64,000 bases of DNA from assembly GCA_028023455.1 (NCBI GenBank), contig JAQFVV010006197.1, positions 15,931,254 through 15,995,253 of the forward strand. The letters run 5' to 3'. Origin of the DNA: Epiperipatus broadwayi (Eukaryota > Onychophora > Udeonychophora > Euonychophora > Peripatidae). This document shows positions 38,310 to 48,949 of the stretch, one piece after another (the stretch's first letter is position 1; the number at the start of each line of letters is the position of its first letter). Position numbers and translations under genes: made by a program. The notes beneath the pieces are model-generated. The model saw only the letters and a program-made list of their open reading frames with translations. It was not told where the DNA came from and searched no databases.

Positions 38310-39905
38310 ATTTCAAGTTGAAGGTCTCTTCAAAATTTAATCCACTTTTTCTAACAATTACTTCTCTTCACATCATTCCAACAAATTTCCTTATTTTATT
38401 CATTTATCTCACATTATCTGTTTATATGATTTTTATAAACTCTAGGGATCCAGTTTAATACTTTCTTCATCCAGATATCCCATCCAACTTCATTTTAGCT
38501 TCATAATTCTTTTAATGATGTCAAGAATCTGTTTTCTCAACCATGTATTTTATATTGGATTTCTTCTTGTTACTCCCATTATATATTTCTCTATACTTGT
38601 CTACTTGGTCTAAACTTTCAATATCGCTCTTTTATTAAGTATCCACGTTTCAGACCCATAAGTACACACTAGTAAAAAACATTTATTAAAAACTTTCTAT
38701 GTCAAACATATACACATATTTCCTTTTAGTATGAATTATTTCTACCAAAAGCATTCTTTCAAATTTATATTTTATAATTAATTTTATTCGTTATGTTACC
38801 ATACATATTAATAATCTGACAGATATATTCATGGTTGTTAACCTTTTTTACTTGTTAATATCAATGTATATTTTCTCCAGTTTAGAAAATTCAACTCTAG
38901 TCTTTTAGCACTTCTATCTTTAGTCCTATTATCTTGTTTTTATCGGATAGTTCTAATAAGACTTTCTGAAGCTCTCAAGCATTATTTGCATCCTTTGTAC
39001 AATTTGGATGACTTAAGTAATCTTAATTTATTTTTATACTCTTAGCTTCTCATTTTAATTCACAAAATACTCCCCACAAAACTGCTGCAAAAAGTTTGTA
39101 AAAATGAAATTGTTGTATATTCTTATCGATGTTAATCCTCTTAGGGCAATCAGATACTTCAATATTATTACTGCATTTTAATAATTATTTTTCAGAATAT
39201 GAAAATATTCTGAACCTATGACATGATATTCCAAAGCTGTAATCAATGCAAAAATGCTTATACAATCAAATTCTTTTTCATAAAGTACAGATCCAAAGCA
39301 AAATGGCAGCTCATACTCACTGATCCTTTCATAAATAATATGCTAAACAATCACTTTTTAAATCCAACTTATTCTTTTGGTTGTTGGAATTATTTTATAT
39401 TCTTGTTCTTTATTTCTAACATACACCGGACTTAGAAGAATTCTTCCACATACTATTTTTTCTTATTAATAAAACAACTTTTTTTTCCATTACCAAAATG
39501 TTTATATTTTTGACTTTTTGTTCACTTCTGAAGCTTTCTTTGCTATCATATCATTTTATAAAATTCCAGACTAATTAATTTTTCTAAATGAATCACTAAA
39601 ATTATTTCATATTTATTCTTCCTTCATCCATAATCTTGTTTCAGTAAAAAATTTATTAATAAATTGCTTTTTTTTTTTTTGCATCAATTGTCTATGTTAC
39701 CATTCTCAGTAGAGAACCAGTTATCTTTCAACTAATTTCATTCAAGTCTGAGCCATCTTTGAACTCTTAACAATATTTTTAAATGATTTCCATGTTCTAA
39801 TTTAAATTCAATGAATTACCTCTAAAGATTAGAAATACCACTTGTTAATATTATTTTATTTTTCTTAATAGGTTTGCCTCTTTTAATTTCAATTAATTAA
39901 ATATG
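38310..39905 (-). pseudogene. RTE-type retrotransposon, copy C, heavily decayed
   Basis: On the minus strand the DNA aligns by eye with copy A from its 3' end (GTTGAAGGTCTCTTC-like text at 38315, matching 4826) to the endonuclease/RT boundary (39840 region, matching about 6825). Landmarks include the stretch for [10 protein letters not shown] (about 38650), the CTGTAAAC/CAGACCTT region and the AT-rich connector. Many substitutions, stops and indels remove any open frame above about 60 codons. It lies only 0.3 kb downstream (in element orientation) of copy B, as a separate, older insertion. It is in the host-gene orientation, like copies A and B. Confidence 0.7.
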
Positions 39906-40312
39906 TTTACGTTTTCCATCCGCTTAAAGTCTCAAGGGAGAAATCAGAGTGAAAACATTTAAGTCTAAGATTTAAAATAAACAACAATAACAAATTCTAG
40001 AAATTGTTTTAAAGTGTCTCTTCTTACACCCTGCATCATGTTAAGGCGTGTTATTTTAGATTCTTATAATTATGTGTAAAAATCAATGAAGGTTGGCGAG
40101 CGTATTTTATTCTTTAAAGTTTTAAAATCACTTTGTTCTCATTATTGCTGTATATATATATGATCTAACTTAAGTGTTAGAAATAATAATATTAAATAGT
40201 TATAATCATCAACCATTATCAATCCACTGCAGGATGAAGGTCTCTCCAAGTTCAATCCATCTTTAACTTCTCTTCTCCACATCACCCCAGCACACTTTCT
40301 TATTTCATCCAT

Positions 40313-42342
40313 TCATCTCACATGTGGTCTCTTTCTGGGTCTTTTACAATCTCTTGGAATCCAGTTTAAAATTTCAATTGTCCATCTATTATCATCTCTT
40401 CTAGCAATACGTCCAGCCCAACTCCACTTCAGTCTTTTAATTTTTTCAATGAGGTCAATAACACCTGTTGTTCTCTTACCCATACATTGCAGTTTCAATC
40501 TCTTCTTGTTATTCCCAACATGCATCTCTCCATACTTCTTTGAGTAGTCTGAAGTCTCTGTATTGCTCTTCTATTAAGTGTCCAAGTCTCAGATCCATAA
40601 GTAAGAACTGGAAAAACACATTTATTAAAAACCTTCCTTTTCAAACATATAGGCATATTTCCTTTTAGTATCAAGTTATTTCTACCAAAAGCACTCCAAC
40701 CAAGTTTAATTCTATGATTAATTTCAACCATTATGTTTCCATCTGTATTAATAATCTGACCAAGGTATTTGTAACGGTTAACTTCTATCTCATCATAATC
40801 AATCTTTATTTTCATATTTTGAGAAAATCTATTATACATTACTTTAGTCTTTTTAACATTTATCTTTAGTCCTACTTTCCTCTGATAACTCCTGCAACAT
40901 TTCCTGTAACTCTTAAGTATTATTTGCAAAAATAACTACATCATCTGCAAAAAATCTAAATGACTTAAATAATCTCAATTTACTTTCACTCCATTAGCTT
41001 CCCATTTTAATCCACAAAATACTTCTTGCAGCATTGCTGTAAAACGTTTTAGAGATATGAAGTCACCTGGTCTTATACCCTTTTCAATGTTGATTTTCTG
41101 ATTATCATTATGTAATCTAATTGTTGCTGTTGCATTTTTATAAATATTCTTTGAAATATGACAATATCCTGGATGTACACCTTAATGATCCAATGCTTTA
41201 ATCACTGAAGAAATGTTTATAGAATCAAATGCCTTTTCATAATTTACAAATCCTAAGCATAAAGACAACTCATATTCATTTGTCCTTTCTATAACTTCTC
41301 TCAATACCTGGATATGATCTACTGTACTAAAGCCATTTTTAAATCCAGCTTGTTCTCTTGGTTGGTGGAAATCCAGTGTTTTCTGTAGATGAGTTGTAAT
41401 TATCTTAGTAAAAATTTTGTATAAAACTGATAAAAGATTGAAAGGTTTGTAATTTCTAATATCTTCTTTATCACCTTTTTTAAATATTAATATTAATACT
41501 GCATTCTTCCAACCATCTGGTACATATTTATCATTTAGACATTTGGTATATAACTTTGCTAAAAAATTTTCTATTTCTTCACCTGCTTCTTTTAATATAT
41601 CAATTATAATTCCATCATTACCTGGAGCCTTCCCTTTCTTCATACATTTAACTGCATGTCTCACTTCCTCATTCAAAATTCTGGGCAATTTGGAAGATAT
41701 AATAGGCATAGGAGGCACTTGTTCTTTATTACTATATAATTCTTGATAGAAGTATTCTATACATTTCACAATGTCATCTCTCTTTTTAGTAATAATGCCA
41801 TCTTTTTTTCTAATTGCAGATATAAATTTCCTACCAATACCAAAATGTTGTTTTACACTCTTTAAACTTTTATTCTCTTCTACAGCTTTCCCTGCTAGTT
41901 CACAATTATACTTTCTTATATCATTTTCAACTCTTTTTCGCACAATTTTACAAAATTCGAGATATTCAATCTTTTTTAATGCAGCATTGTTGTATATCCT
42001 CATATTCCTTCCTTTCTTCATAAATTCTCTAGTCTCAGTAGAAATTTTATTGGTCAATTGCTGCTTTTTTCTACCAGCTATCTTTGTGGCAGTTTTTAAA
42101 AGTGTATCAGTTATTTTCCTATTAATGTCATTCAAATCTGAATCATGTTCAAAATCTACTAATACTTAAAACCCATTTGTAAGTTTTAATTTAAATTCAT
42201 TAGAAAGTTTCTGAAGATTAGGAATATCAACTGTAAATATTGGTTTTTCTTAATAATTTTTGTCTCTCTAGTTTTGCATTAACATGTATCTTACATCTCA
42301 CTAATCGATGATCACTTCCTGTGTTAAATTTATTAAAAACAT
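40313..42342 (-). pseudogene. RTE element B, reverse transcriptase remnant
   Basis: Encodes the RT half of copy B in several frames. The piece 42135-41182 (317 codons) retains [29 protein letters not shown] and VNYEKAFDS; the aspartate in VDYEKAF is replaced by asparagine. A stop near 41182 and a two-base expansion in a run at about 40946-40956 disrupt the FADD active-site segment. Pieces at 40929-40495 and 40525-40313 carry the C-terminal [10 protein letters not shown] and AGRIARR segments. The upstream border is the PLE insertion at 42343-42358. It cannot encode an active enzyme. Confidence 0.82.
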
Positions 42343-42583
42343 TACAATCTTGAAATATACAATTTTAATGCACAAATCAGCGCATAACAGCAGAGCTTCT
42401 TCAAATTAAATCACAATTTATTATAAACTTAATATAAAATTATAATTCATAATAAATAACGCCCAAGCGCTTTCAAGAGAACTTAGCTCTCATAATCATG
42501 GGTAACAAAGAGAAAGCGTAACAAGGTTGCTATGTGTAAATATATGCAGATATATGTAAATTAATTGAACTATATGCGTAAAT

Positions 42584-43279
42584 CTAATTAACCCATTTCT
42601 TAGAAATTTTATAACACGTATCTTTCCTATTCATAGCCTTATCATCCATGGCAATAAAACATGCCTCCTTCACCTTTCTCTTAACATCATTTCTTTCCCT
42701 ACAAACTATTCTTGGATTTTCAGGTTCACATGAATGACCAGTTAATTTCTGATGCATTGCGAATATTGAGGTGTAAGCTGGTCTGCTTGGGCCTTTCTGT
42801 AAGAATATCTGTGCTGGGACAATCTTGTTGAGAGAGTTGCTTTCGTTCTCCATAGTATGATGCCATGCAGTTATTTTCTGGGCATGAGATATTATAGACA
42901 GCCTGAGAAATGTTGTTGGGTGTTACAATATCTTTTGCATTGTTGATGATTCTATTGGTATTAGGGGTGTGTGAAAACATAGTTGAAATTCTCTATTAAA
43001 CACTGAGTAAAGTTTTCTATGGGCGTTTGCAAAGTATGGCAACAATATTCTATTTTTCTGTTGCTTAATTGCATTGTTATTTAATTTACTGTAAAATTGT
43101 CTAATTTTCCCATCAATACTATTTTGTTTGAAACTGATATTTAATAAATCGTTTCTATATAAAATCAAATTTGCCCTTTTGTCTGCTTCAAATCTGCAAA
43201 GGTGCTCATTCCTATGTAAGAAAGACATCAATCCTGCGAATTTATGAATAGGTGGTGTGTTCGAAGGGGTTTCGAACAC
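42584..43279 (-). pseudogene. PLE GIY-YIG protein, left-arm copy with frameshifts
   Basis: Mirror copy of the ORF at 43257-43955. The same protein is spread over three frames (43279-42923, 42980-42726, 42853-42584). The frameshifts fall in the segments FHTP..., GERKQLSQQ (right arm GETKATLSTR) and near the SRPAYTSIFAMHQKLTGHSC stretch. The rest is almost identical to the right arm, so the damage is recent. Because the right arm stays open, decay after insertion of both arms together is the simplest reading. Confidence 0.82.
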
Positions 43280-43955
43280 ACCACCTATTCATAAATTCGC
43301 AGGATTGATGTCTTTCTTACATAGGAATGAGCACCTTTGCAGATTTGAAGCAGACAAAAGGGCAAATTTGATTTTATATAGAAACGATTTATTAAATATC
43401 GGTTTCAAACAAAATAGTATTGATGGGAAAATTAGACAATTTTACAGAAAATTAAATAACAATGCAATTAAGCAGCAGAAAAATAAAATATTGTTGCCAT
43501 ACTTTGCAAACGCCCATAGAAAACTTTACTCAGTGTTTAATAGAGAATTTCAACTATGTTTTCACACACCCCCTAATACCAATAGAATCATCAACAATGC
43601 AAAAGATATTGTAACACCCAACAACATTTCTCAGGCTGTCTATAATATCTCATGCCCAGAAAATAACTGCATGGCATCATACTATGGAGAAACGAAAGCA
43701 ACTCTCTCAACAAGATTGTCCCAGCACAGATATTCTTACAGAAAGGCCCAAGCAGACCCAGCTTACACCTCAATATTCGCAATGCATCAGAAATTAACTG
43801 GTCATTCATGTGAACCTGAAAATCCAAGAATAGTTTGTAGGGAAAGAAATGATGTTAAGAGAAAGGTGAAGGAGGCATGTTTAATTGCCATGGATGATAA
43901 GGCTATGAATAGGAAAGAGACGTGTTATAAAATTTCTAAGAAATGGATTAATTAG
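43257..43955 (+). CDS. PLE C-terminal protein with GIY-YIG endonuclease (right arm)
   Basis: Open frame of 232 codons. The first ~100 residues (HRNEHLCRFEADKRANLILY and after) match the region following the RT domain in PLE proteins. The GIY-YIG nuclease follows: VYNISCPENNCMASYYGET (about 134-152), then TLSTRLSQHRYS with the conserved arginine. NPRIVCRERNDVKRKVKEA is typical of the downstream part of this domain. It ends with KISKKWIN and a stop. The RT domain is missing, so this is a 5'-truncated copy. Its first codons come from the palindrome centre and are not a natural start. In full-length PLEs the nuclease primes reverse transcription at the insertion site. Confidence 0.83.
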   Translation: MFEGVSNTPPIHKFAGLMSFLHRNEHLCRFEADKRANLILYRNDLLNIGFKQNSIDGKIRQFYRKLNNNAIKQQKNKILLPYFANAHRKLYSVFNREFQLCFHTPPNTNRIINNAKDIVTPNNISQAVYNISCPENNCMASYYGETKATLSTRLSQHRYSYRKAQADPAYTSIFAMHQKLTGHSCEPENPRIVCRERNDVKRKVKEACLIAMDDKAMNRKETCYKISKKWIN

Positions 43956-44037
43956 ATTTACGCATATAGTTCAATTAATTTACATATATCTGCATATATT
44001 TACACATAGCAACCTTGTTACGCTTACTCTTTGTTAC

Positions 44038-44082
44038 CCATGATTATGAGAGCTAAGTTCTCTTGAAAGTGCTCGGGCATTA
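44038..44082 (+). ncRNA. Hammerhead-like motif in PLE tail (both palindrome arms)
   Basis: The plus strand reads ATTATGA (44043-44049), GAGA...TCTC (stem II), GAAA (44065-44068), then GTGC-TCGG-GCAT, a four-pair hairpin in the stem III position. The left arm (minus strand, 42450-42498) has GCGC-TTGG-GCGT: the second pair is C-G there and U-A here, a compensatory change. The first box fits CUGAUGA only in part, and there are two extra bases before GAAA. Confidence 0.4.
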
Positions 44083-44245
44083 TTTATTATGTATTATAAT
44101 TTATATTAAGTTTATAATAAATTGTGATTTAATTTGAAGAAGCTCTGCTGTTATGCGCTGATTTGTGCATTAAAATTGTATGTACATAGTAAGCAGCTGA
44201 GTGTGAAATAATTTCTTTTTACAATCTTGAAATATGTATTTTGTG

Positions 44246-44895
44246 TTAAGTCAAAATATAATCCAATTCTGCTGTACCTTCATTTGGATGCTTCCATGTC
44301 CATTTCCTTTTAACATTTTTCTCAAAAAAAGAATTCATAATATAAAGTTTTTCTTTTTCTGCAAACTCCACAAGTCTATGTCCTCTCTCATTTCTATTAC
44401 CATAACCAAAATTACCTACAGCATTTTCAACTTTCATTTGTTTACTGATTTTAGCATTAAAGTCTCCCATAACAATTTTAAAATGTTGTTTACTCTGATC
44501 AAAAGCCTTTTGTACATCCATATAAAAATCTTCTATAACTTCATCGCTACGAGAACTTGTCGGGGCATAAACCTGAATTATCTGCATTTGGTATCTGCTA
44601 TTAAGTTGTAAACTAATCTTGCTTCTCTGTCCAATACACCATCAATCTCCACAATGTTATTCTTCCATTTTTTATTTACAATGAATCCTACTCCACTTGT
44701 ATTTCCAATATTTGTGCCTTTATAGTAGAATATATGTCCACTTTTTAAATCAAATGCTTCTTCACCTTTTCTTCTAACTTCACAAAGTCCAATAATGTCC
44801 CATTTAATATAAGACAGTTCTTCTAGCTCTTGCAATCTTTCTTCACTTGAAAGTGATCTGCAGTTGTAAGTACCTAAATAAAAAGTCATCATCAA
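44246..44895 (-). pseudogene. RTE element B, endonuclease remnant
   Basis: The endonuclease region of copy B in two frames: 44895-44578 ([24 protein letters not shown]) and 44587-44246 ([48 protein letters not shown]). A one-base loss near 44607-44612 separates them. At the point where copy A is frameshifted (about 7155), copy B keeps the ancestral reading frame (KVENAVGNFGYG), which identifies the copy A lesion. The element continues into the RT part across the PLE insertion at 44220-44235. Confidence 0.82.
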
Positions 44896-45280
44896 ATGGC
44901 AGCCTGAGTCCGCAATCAGAGGATTCTTAGCATCCTCCGCCTTTGGTCACCAACCGCTGTCTTGGTTGGTGACTTTACAGCCTCTTGGGAATAAGGGCCA
45001 TGATTTATTTTTGTCTGTCATGATTGTATATATTGGAAAAAATATTCTTAAACTCAGAGGTAAAAAGCCAATAAACTCATCACACTGGCTAATGCTGGAG
45101 TGGACATTAGGAATTTGCCCTGCTTGGTTTCTTTAAGGCCTCCAAGAGGAATCAAAGGGTTTTCTTTCAGTTAATAGCAAACTTCTTTCTGCAGCCAATA
45201 CTTATAATAAATAGTTATATATATATATATTTTCCTACAGCACAGGCTTGATTATACCTGCACTACTATATGTAATATAT

Positions 45281-45600
45281 AGGGGGTTTGAACTCAGACT
45301 TTCATACAACCCACAACCATCAATGCTATCTCATACTGCTGATACACTTGATCGCACACATTGAAAGGATAAATAATCACCAATATACGTATTTCATGCT
45401 AAACCAGCAGTGTCAGTTAGTCCAGATTATCATCTCTATACATATATACAATCAAAGCTCAGCTTTATATTAAGATAGCCAATTTTCATACTTTAATGGA
45501 CAGGCTTCAAACCACTCCACACCACAACTCTTCAGCCATCCATTTCATTGAAAATCTGATGATGGAACACTCAAAGCCTATCTTTGTTCCAACCTTCTCA
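45281..45600 (-). repeat. Single copy of the hammerhead-bearing repeat family 1
   Basis: Matches one arm of the foldback at 9225-9728, including the B-box-like GAGTTCAAACC tract (minus strand, about 45284-45294), the hammerhead region and the TCTTAATATAAA / CATTAAAGTATGA tract. It is flanked by a 43 bp direct repeat (45231-45273 and 45721-45763). Confidence 0.75.
45366..45432 (-). ncRNA. Hammerhead ribozyme-like core, family 1 (third copy)
   Basis: The minus strand reads GGACTAA-CTGACAC (decayed first box), TGCTGGTTTAGCA (stem II), then T-GAAA (plus 45392-45396), then TACGTATATTGG (stem III and cleavage region). Two bases of the first box are lost. GAAA and stem III are intact. Confidence 0.45.
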
Positions 45601-46259
45601 TCCTACCCATGTTGACCATAAGTTAATTTGACCCCTCATGCACAGGACATAATCCATTATACATACATATACGAGGTATGGGCAGAACTTAAAGCACTAT
45701 TTTAATATAAAATATATATTTTTCCTACAGTACAGGCTTGATTATACCTGCACTACTATATGTTATGTAAATGGTTACTTCGCATACAGCCAAAAAATTA
45801 ATGCGTGAATAAAATAAATGACTTTCTATAATAAAACTGTTATAAACTGCGGCAATATTATAATGACATATAATTGAAGAAGTAACTTAATTATATTTTC
45901 TTAAAATATTTGTACGAAGTTACAATGCAATTCATGTATAAATAATAAATAATGAATTGCGATATCAATTTATTCCAAGTACAGATGATTTCCCCCAACT
46001 ATTTAAACATTGTTTGATTATATACATTAGATTTAAAAGTAGTAAAATATACATTGTAAACGGGTTATGTTATTATTACTAAAAGTACTTATAATCAATT
46101 AAATGGGACGCTCATGATTCATTTATTTATAAATTTATTTTTAATATGTTCTCGTATGGGGAGATTTAGTTATTTCAGTATATATATATATTGCATTTCT
46201 ATCTGATCATAAGCATGGCAATGGACATATTTTCTTATTATTATCAAATGTTATGTATT

Positions 46260-46640
46260 TCAATGCGGTTCATGTGTCCTTATGGTCAAACTCCGTAAGG
46301 ACAGAACAGACGCTGTGCCTGGGTTTTCTAATCCACAGATTAGCCCCAGTCCAGGTTCTGCAGGAGCCGGAGGCTTTTAGCGACCCCAAATCCTGGATTT
46401 AAGTACCTCGTAGCATTCTTCTGTGGTATGCATCCTATGCCTGAAGCAGATGCATCTCTACAACCAGGGACATCCACCCCCTTGTGCAATGAACCTAGTC
46501 TTCAGATCGCCAATGTGATCATCATCGTTTCTTATGCCATTGACTCCACTTTATAAGTAGCACCACAACTTCTAGTTAATGTTAGCCTTTTACCTTCCCA
46601 TATAATCATTAGCCATCCTGGGTAACTTAAAATTTGAATC
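46260..46640. other. Unclassified GC-richer block
   Basis: About 380 bp of balanced composition (for example CCAGTCCAGGTTCTGCAGG). No open frame with motifs. Probably a transposon fragment such as a LINE untranslated region; not identified. Confidence 0.3.
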
Positions 46641-46979
46641 CATGCACAAGTGACTCCCTTATTAAATAAATTGTTCAGTTTAAATTCAAACTTGGAATGC
46701 GTTGATTATGATTAATTATGTATTAAAGTATATAAAGCACATGCAATTATTGTAAGCACTACCTTCCAAAATGTTGTAAAAGCCAGTAGATAATCTTTAA
46801 ATTACAGTTGTCGGCTATTTCTCTCTAAGTTATGTTAATATTATAAACTGATACTATTTAATTAAATTATGTGTTCGTTGCATTGTGAGTCGGAGCTATT
46901 CATTTAATTGTTATTGTAAAATATTATTAATCATTCAAATTGATAGAAATGTATCCATGTTTTGCAATGCTGAGAACAA

Positions 46980-47300
46980 ACCCAAACCCTGAGATAAGGA
47001 TAACCATAGATATTCAATTCAATAATAACACTAATGTAATAAAATAAAGAGTTAGTAAATACCTGTGGGAGGTGATGTTGATAATGGGGAACCCTGAGAG
47101 AGAGTCCTTGCCCAGTTCCTGAGCTACGTTGAGCTGCTTAAAGAAAGGGAAGCTAGATGACGTCGGGGATGTTAATTGGGTGATGGAGGCAGAAAGCCTA
47201 GGTAGGGGTTTAAACTAGGGATGTGGGCCATCCCCACATTAACTGGTTGAGAGTTTCTGCTTGGTCTTTCAGTCTTGTTGACTGATTATACAATCTTGAC
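46980..47300. other. Unclassified GC-richer block
   Basis: About 320 bp with GGGAGGTGATG and GATGACGTCGGGGATG tracts. No ORF or paired termini recognised. Confidence 0.3.
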
Positions 47301-47763
47301 CATTACAATAATGCATATTGTTATTTATAAGATTATTTTGAACTTCATTACAATTTTAAATGTTATCAAACAATTAATTATTAACAAATATTATTAATTT
47401 ATATTTTATTTCTTATATACCTTTTAAAATACTTTATCCAATATTTATATCATTTATGCTACTTCAAATGAACTGATCCCAAGTTCAAACTCTTCCACAA
47501 CTAAAATGACCTTTATTTTTTTTAGTTGAATAAATAAATATATTTACTTTATAAAATTTAGAATTATACACTTTAAAATTTATTTCCAATTTACTTCACC
47601 AAAATAAAAGGATGCAATATATATTCTGTATTGATTTTCCAGGTATTTTAAACAAATTTCAAACTAAGTGTAAAATTGAAACTATATAAAAATTATTAAA
47701 AAAAACCCCTACAAATTATAAAACAAAAACTATTAAAAATTGATAGTATTTAATTCGTCCTAC

Positions 47764-47876
47764 CTTATAACAGCTAGATCAAGAAGAGTTTTATTGGAAG
47801 CAATCATGTAAGGTGCTGCTCCTAATTCATTAGCTAATTCATTTCTAAGCACAACAAGTTTGGAATACAGTTCACC
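47764..47876 (-). CDS. WRN: WRN-like RecQ helicase, first half of HRDC domain
   Basis: Exon of 113 bp (37 codons plus two bases of a split arginine codon). The acceptor is ATTCCAG (ending 47877) and the donor GTAGGA (from 47763). The peptide contains LYSKLVVLRNELANELG and PYMIASNKTLLDLAVI, the first helices of an HRDC domain; vertebrate WRN has LYGKL-EARQ--AN and P-AILATNKILVDMA at the same place. It begins in phase 0, agreeing with the end of the exon at 55528-55411. The gap to the next exon is 14,556 bp and contains a PLE, two RTE copies and other repeats. No in-frame stop or frameshift is seen. Confidence 0.9.
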
Positions 47877-48949
47877 CTGGAATTAATATATATATATATG
47901 ATTGTTTCATTATGTACATATATATATATATACTTTAAATTAAAAAAAATAAGAAATTTAATGAGAATCCTAGGTTGATTTTTAAAAATAATTTTCAGTT
48001 ATGATGTAATGAAGCAAATTAGCAGCTAAAAACAAATATTGTAAGCTAAAATTACATCAGCTACAATAGTATTTGTTTGAAATACTTTTATTTTAAAAAT
48101 ATTTCAGACAAATATCAGTACTAGATGGTGTAATTTCAGCTTGCAATAGCTATTTTTAATTAGTTGAAAATTAATAAAAGTACACAAATAATTCTTGTTA
48201 AATTTCTAGCATTTAAATATATACTGTACACTATATATTGTTGTGTATACAGATAATTTCTCATTATATAATTTGGTGTTAACAATGTGAAGCCTGATTT
48301 TTAAAATAAAATTCCTGATAGGAGAATGGATAATTGTAGTCAAATAAAACCAGATTAAAAAGAAAAGAGGTGTAATAAATAACTAAAGTTAAATTAAAAT
48401 ATAAGATTGGCACCAGATAAAGAATTACAGTAAAGGTAAATTAACATTAGATAAACAGATGTAGTTATTATATTGAAAAATAATTCAGACTTGGTAGGGC
48501 AATAGTTTCAGGTAATGATTGGTATTAGATAAGGTTGCATGGTGAGGGAAAAAGTGGATATACTATTTAAAAAAAATATAATTATAATAGAAACATTTAA
48601 GGAGTAGGAATAATACTAGAGGTTAATTAAAAACTGAAGTATTGAAGGAAGATAAATCAATGATAACCAGATCTTCATGAAGAAAAATGGAAAAGCAGAT
48701 GGATCAACCAGAAATGCAACAAGGTTCTAATTAGTAAGACCAAGCACAGACATCCATCATGGAGATGATACAATAACTGTAGCAAAAGCAATTTAAAAAG
48801 TTACAATAAAAAAGTGTTATAAGATTTGATGCAACAAAAAATATTGAAAAGTTTAATAAAAGCCAATAAATATTAAAGGAGATGCAATAAAAAAAATGAT
48901 AAAAGGTTTAGGACATGAAACATAAGTATTAGAAAAGATTTACGGAAAC

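Larger units (their letters stand above)
42359..44219. mobile_element. Palindromic (head-to-head) Penelope-like element insertion
   Basis: Two arms of about 0.9 kb (42362-43257 and 43263-44178) are nearly identical reverse complements, meeting at GTGTGTTCGAA/TTCGAACACAC around a five-base centre (43259-43263 area). Each arm is a 5'-truncated PLE 3' end with a GIY-YIG domain and a 3' untranslated tail. The right end has about 40 extra bases (44179-44219). TACAATCTTGAAATAT flanks the insert (42343-42358 and 44220-44235), a 16 bp target duplication in RTE copy B. The palindrome therefore inserted as one unit. Confidence 0.88.
40205..45207 (-). mobile_element. RTE-type retrotransposon, copy B, split by a PLE
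   Basis: Near full-length relative of copy A. The 5' end (GGCTGCAGAAAG, about 45196) and 3' end (GGTTGATGATTATAAC, about 40205) match copy A, apart from a deletion of about 100 bp in the 5' region. TAAATAGTTATA at 40193-40204 and 45208-45219 is a likely 12 bp target duplication. A palindromic PLE occupies 42359-44219. Copy B is therefore older than that PLE. Confidence 0.82.
45231..45763. repeat. 43 bp direct repeats flanking the family 1 copy
   Basis: TTTCCTACAG.ACAGGCTTG... is at 45231-45273 and 45721-45763, with one mismatch, exactly 490 bp apart. They could be an unusually long target duplication or the overlap of two tandem copies. Confidence 0.75.
33208..47763 (-). other. WRN-like intron, 14.6 kb
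   Basis: Contains a PLE fragment, two RTE copies, a palindromic PLE and the third hammerhead-repeat copy (listed separately). Between 34520 and 38300 I see AT-rich DNA with microsatellites and an unclassified block at 35520-35760 (TGTAACGGATGG repeated at about 35529 and 35578). Further GC-richer unclassified blocks are at 46260-46640 and 46980-47300. Confidence 0.7.

Noticed and set aside
43591-43827. Minus-strand frame across the PLE right arm
   Set aside because: It is antisense to the GIY-YIG ORF and has no independent motif.
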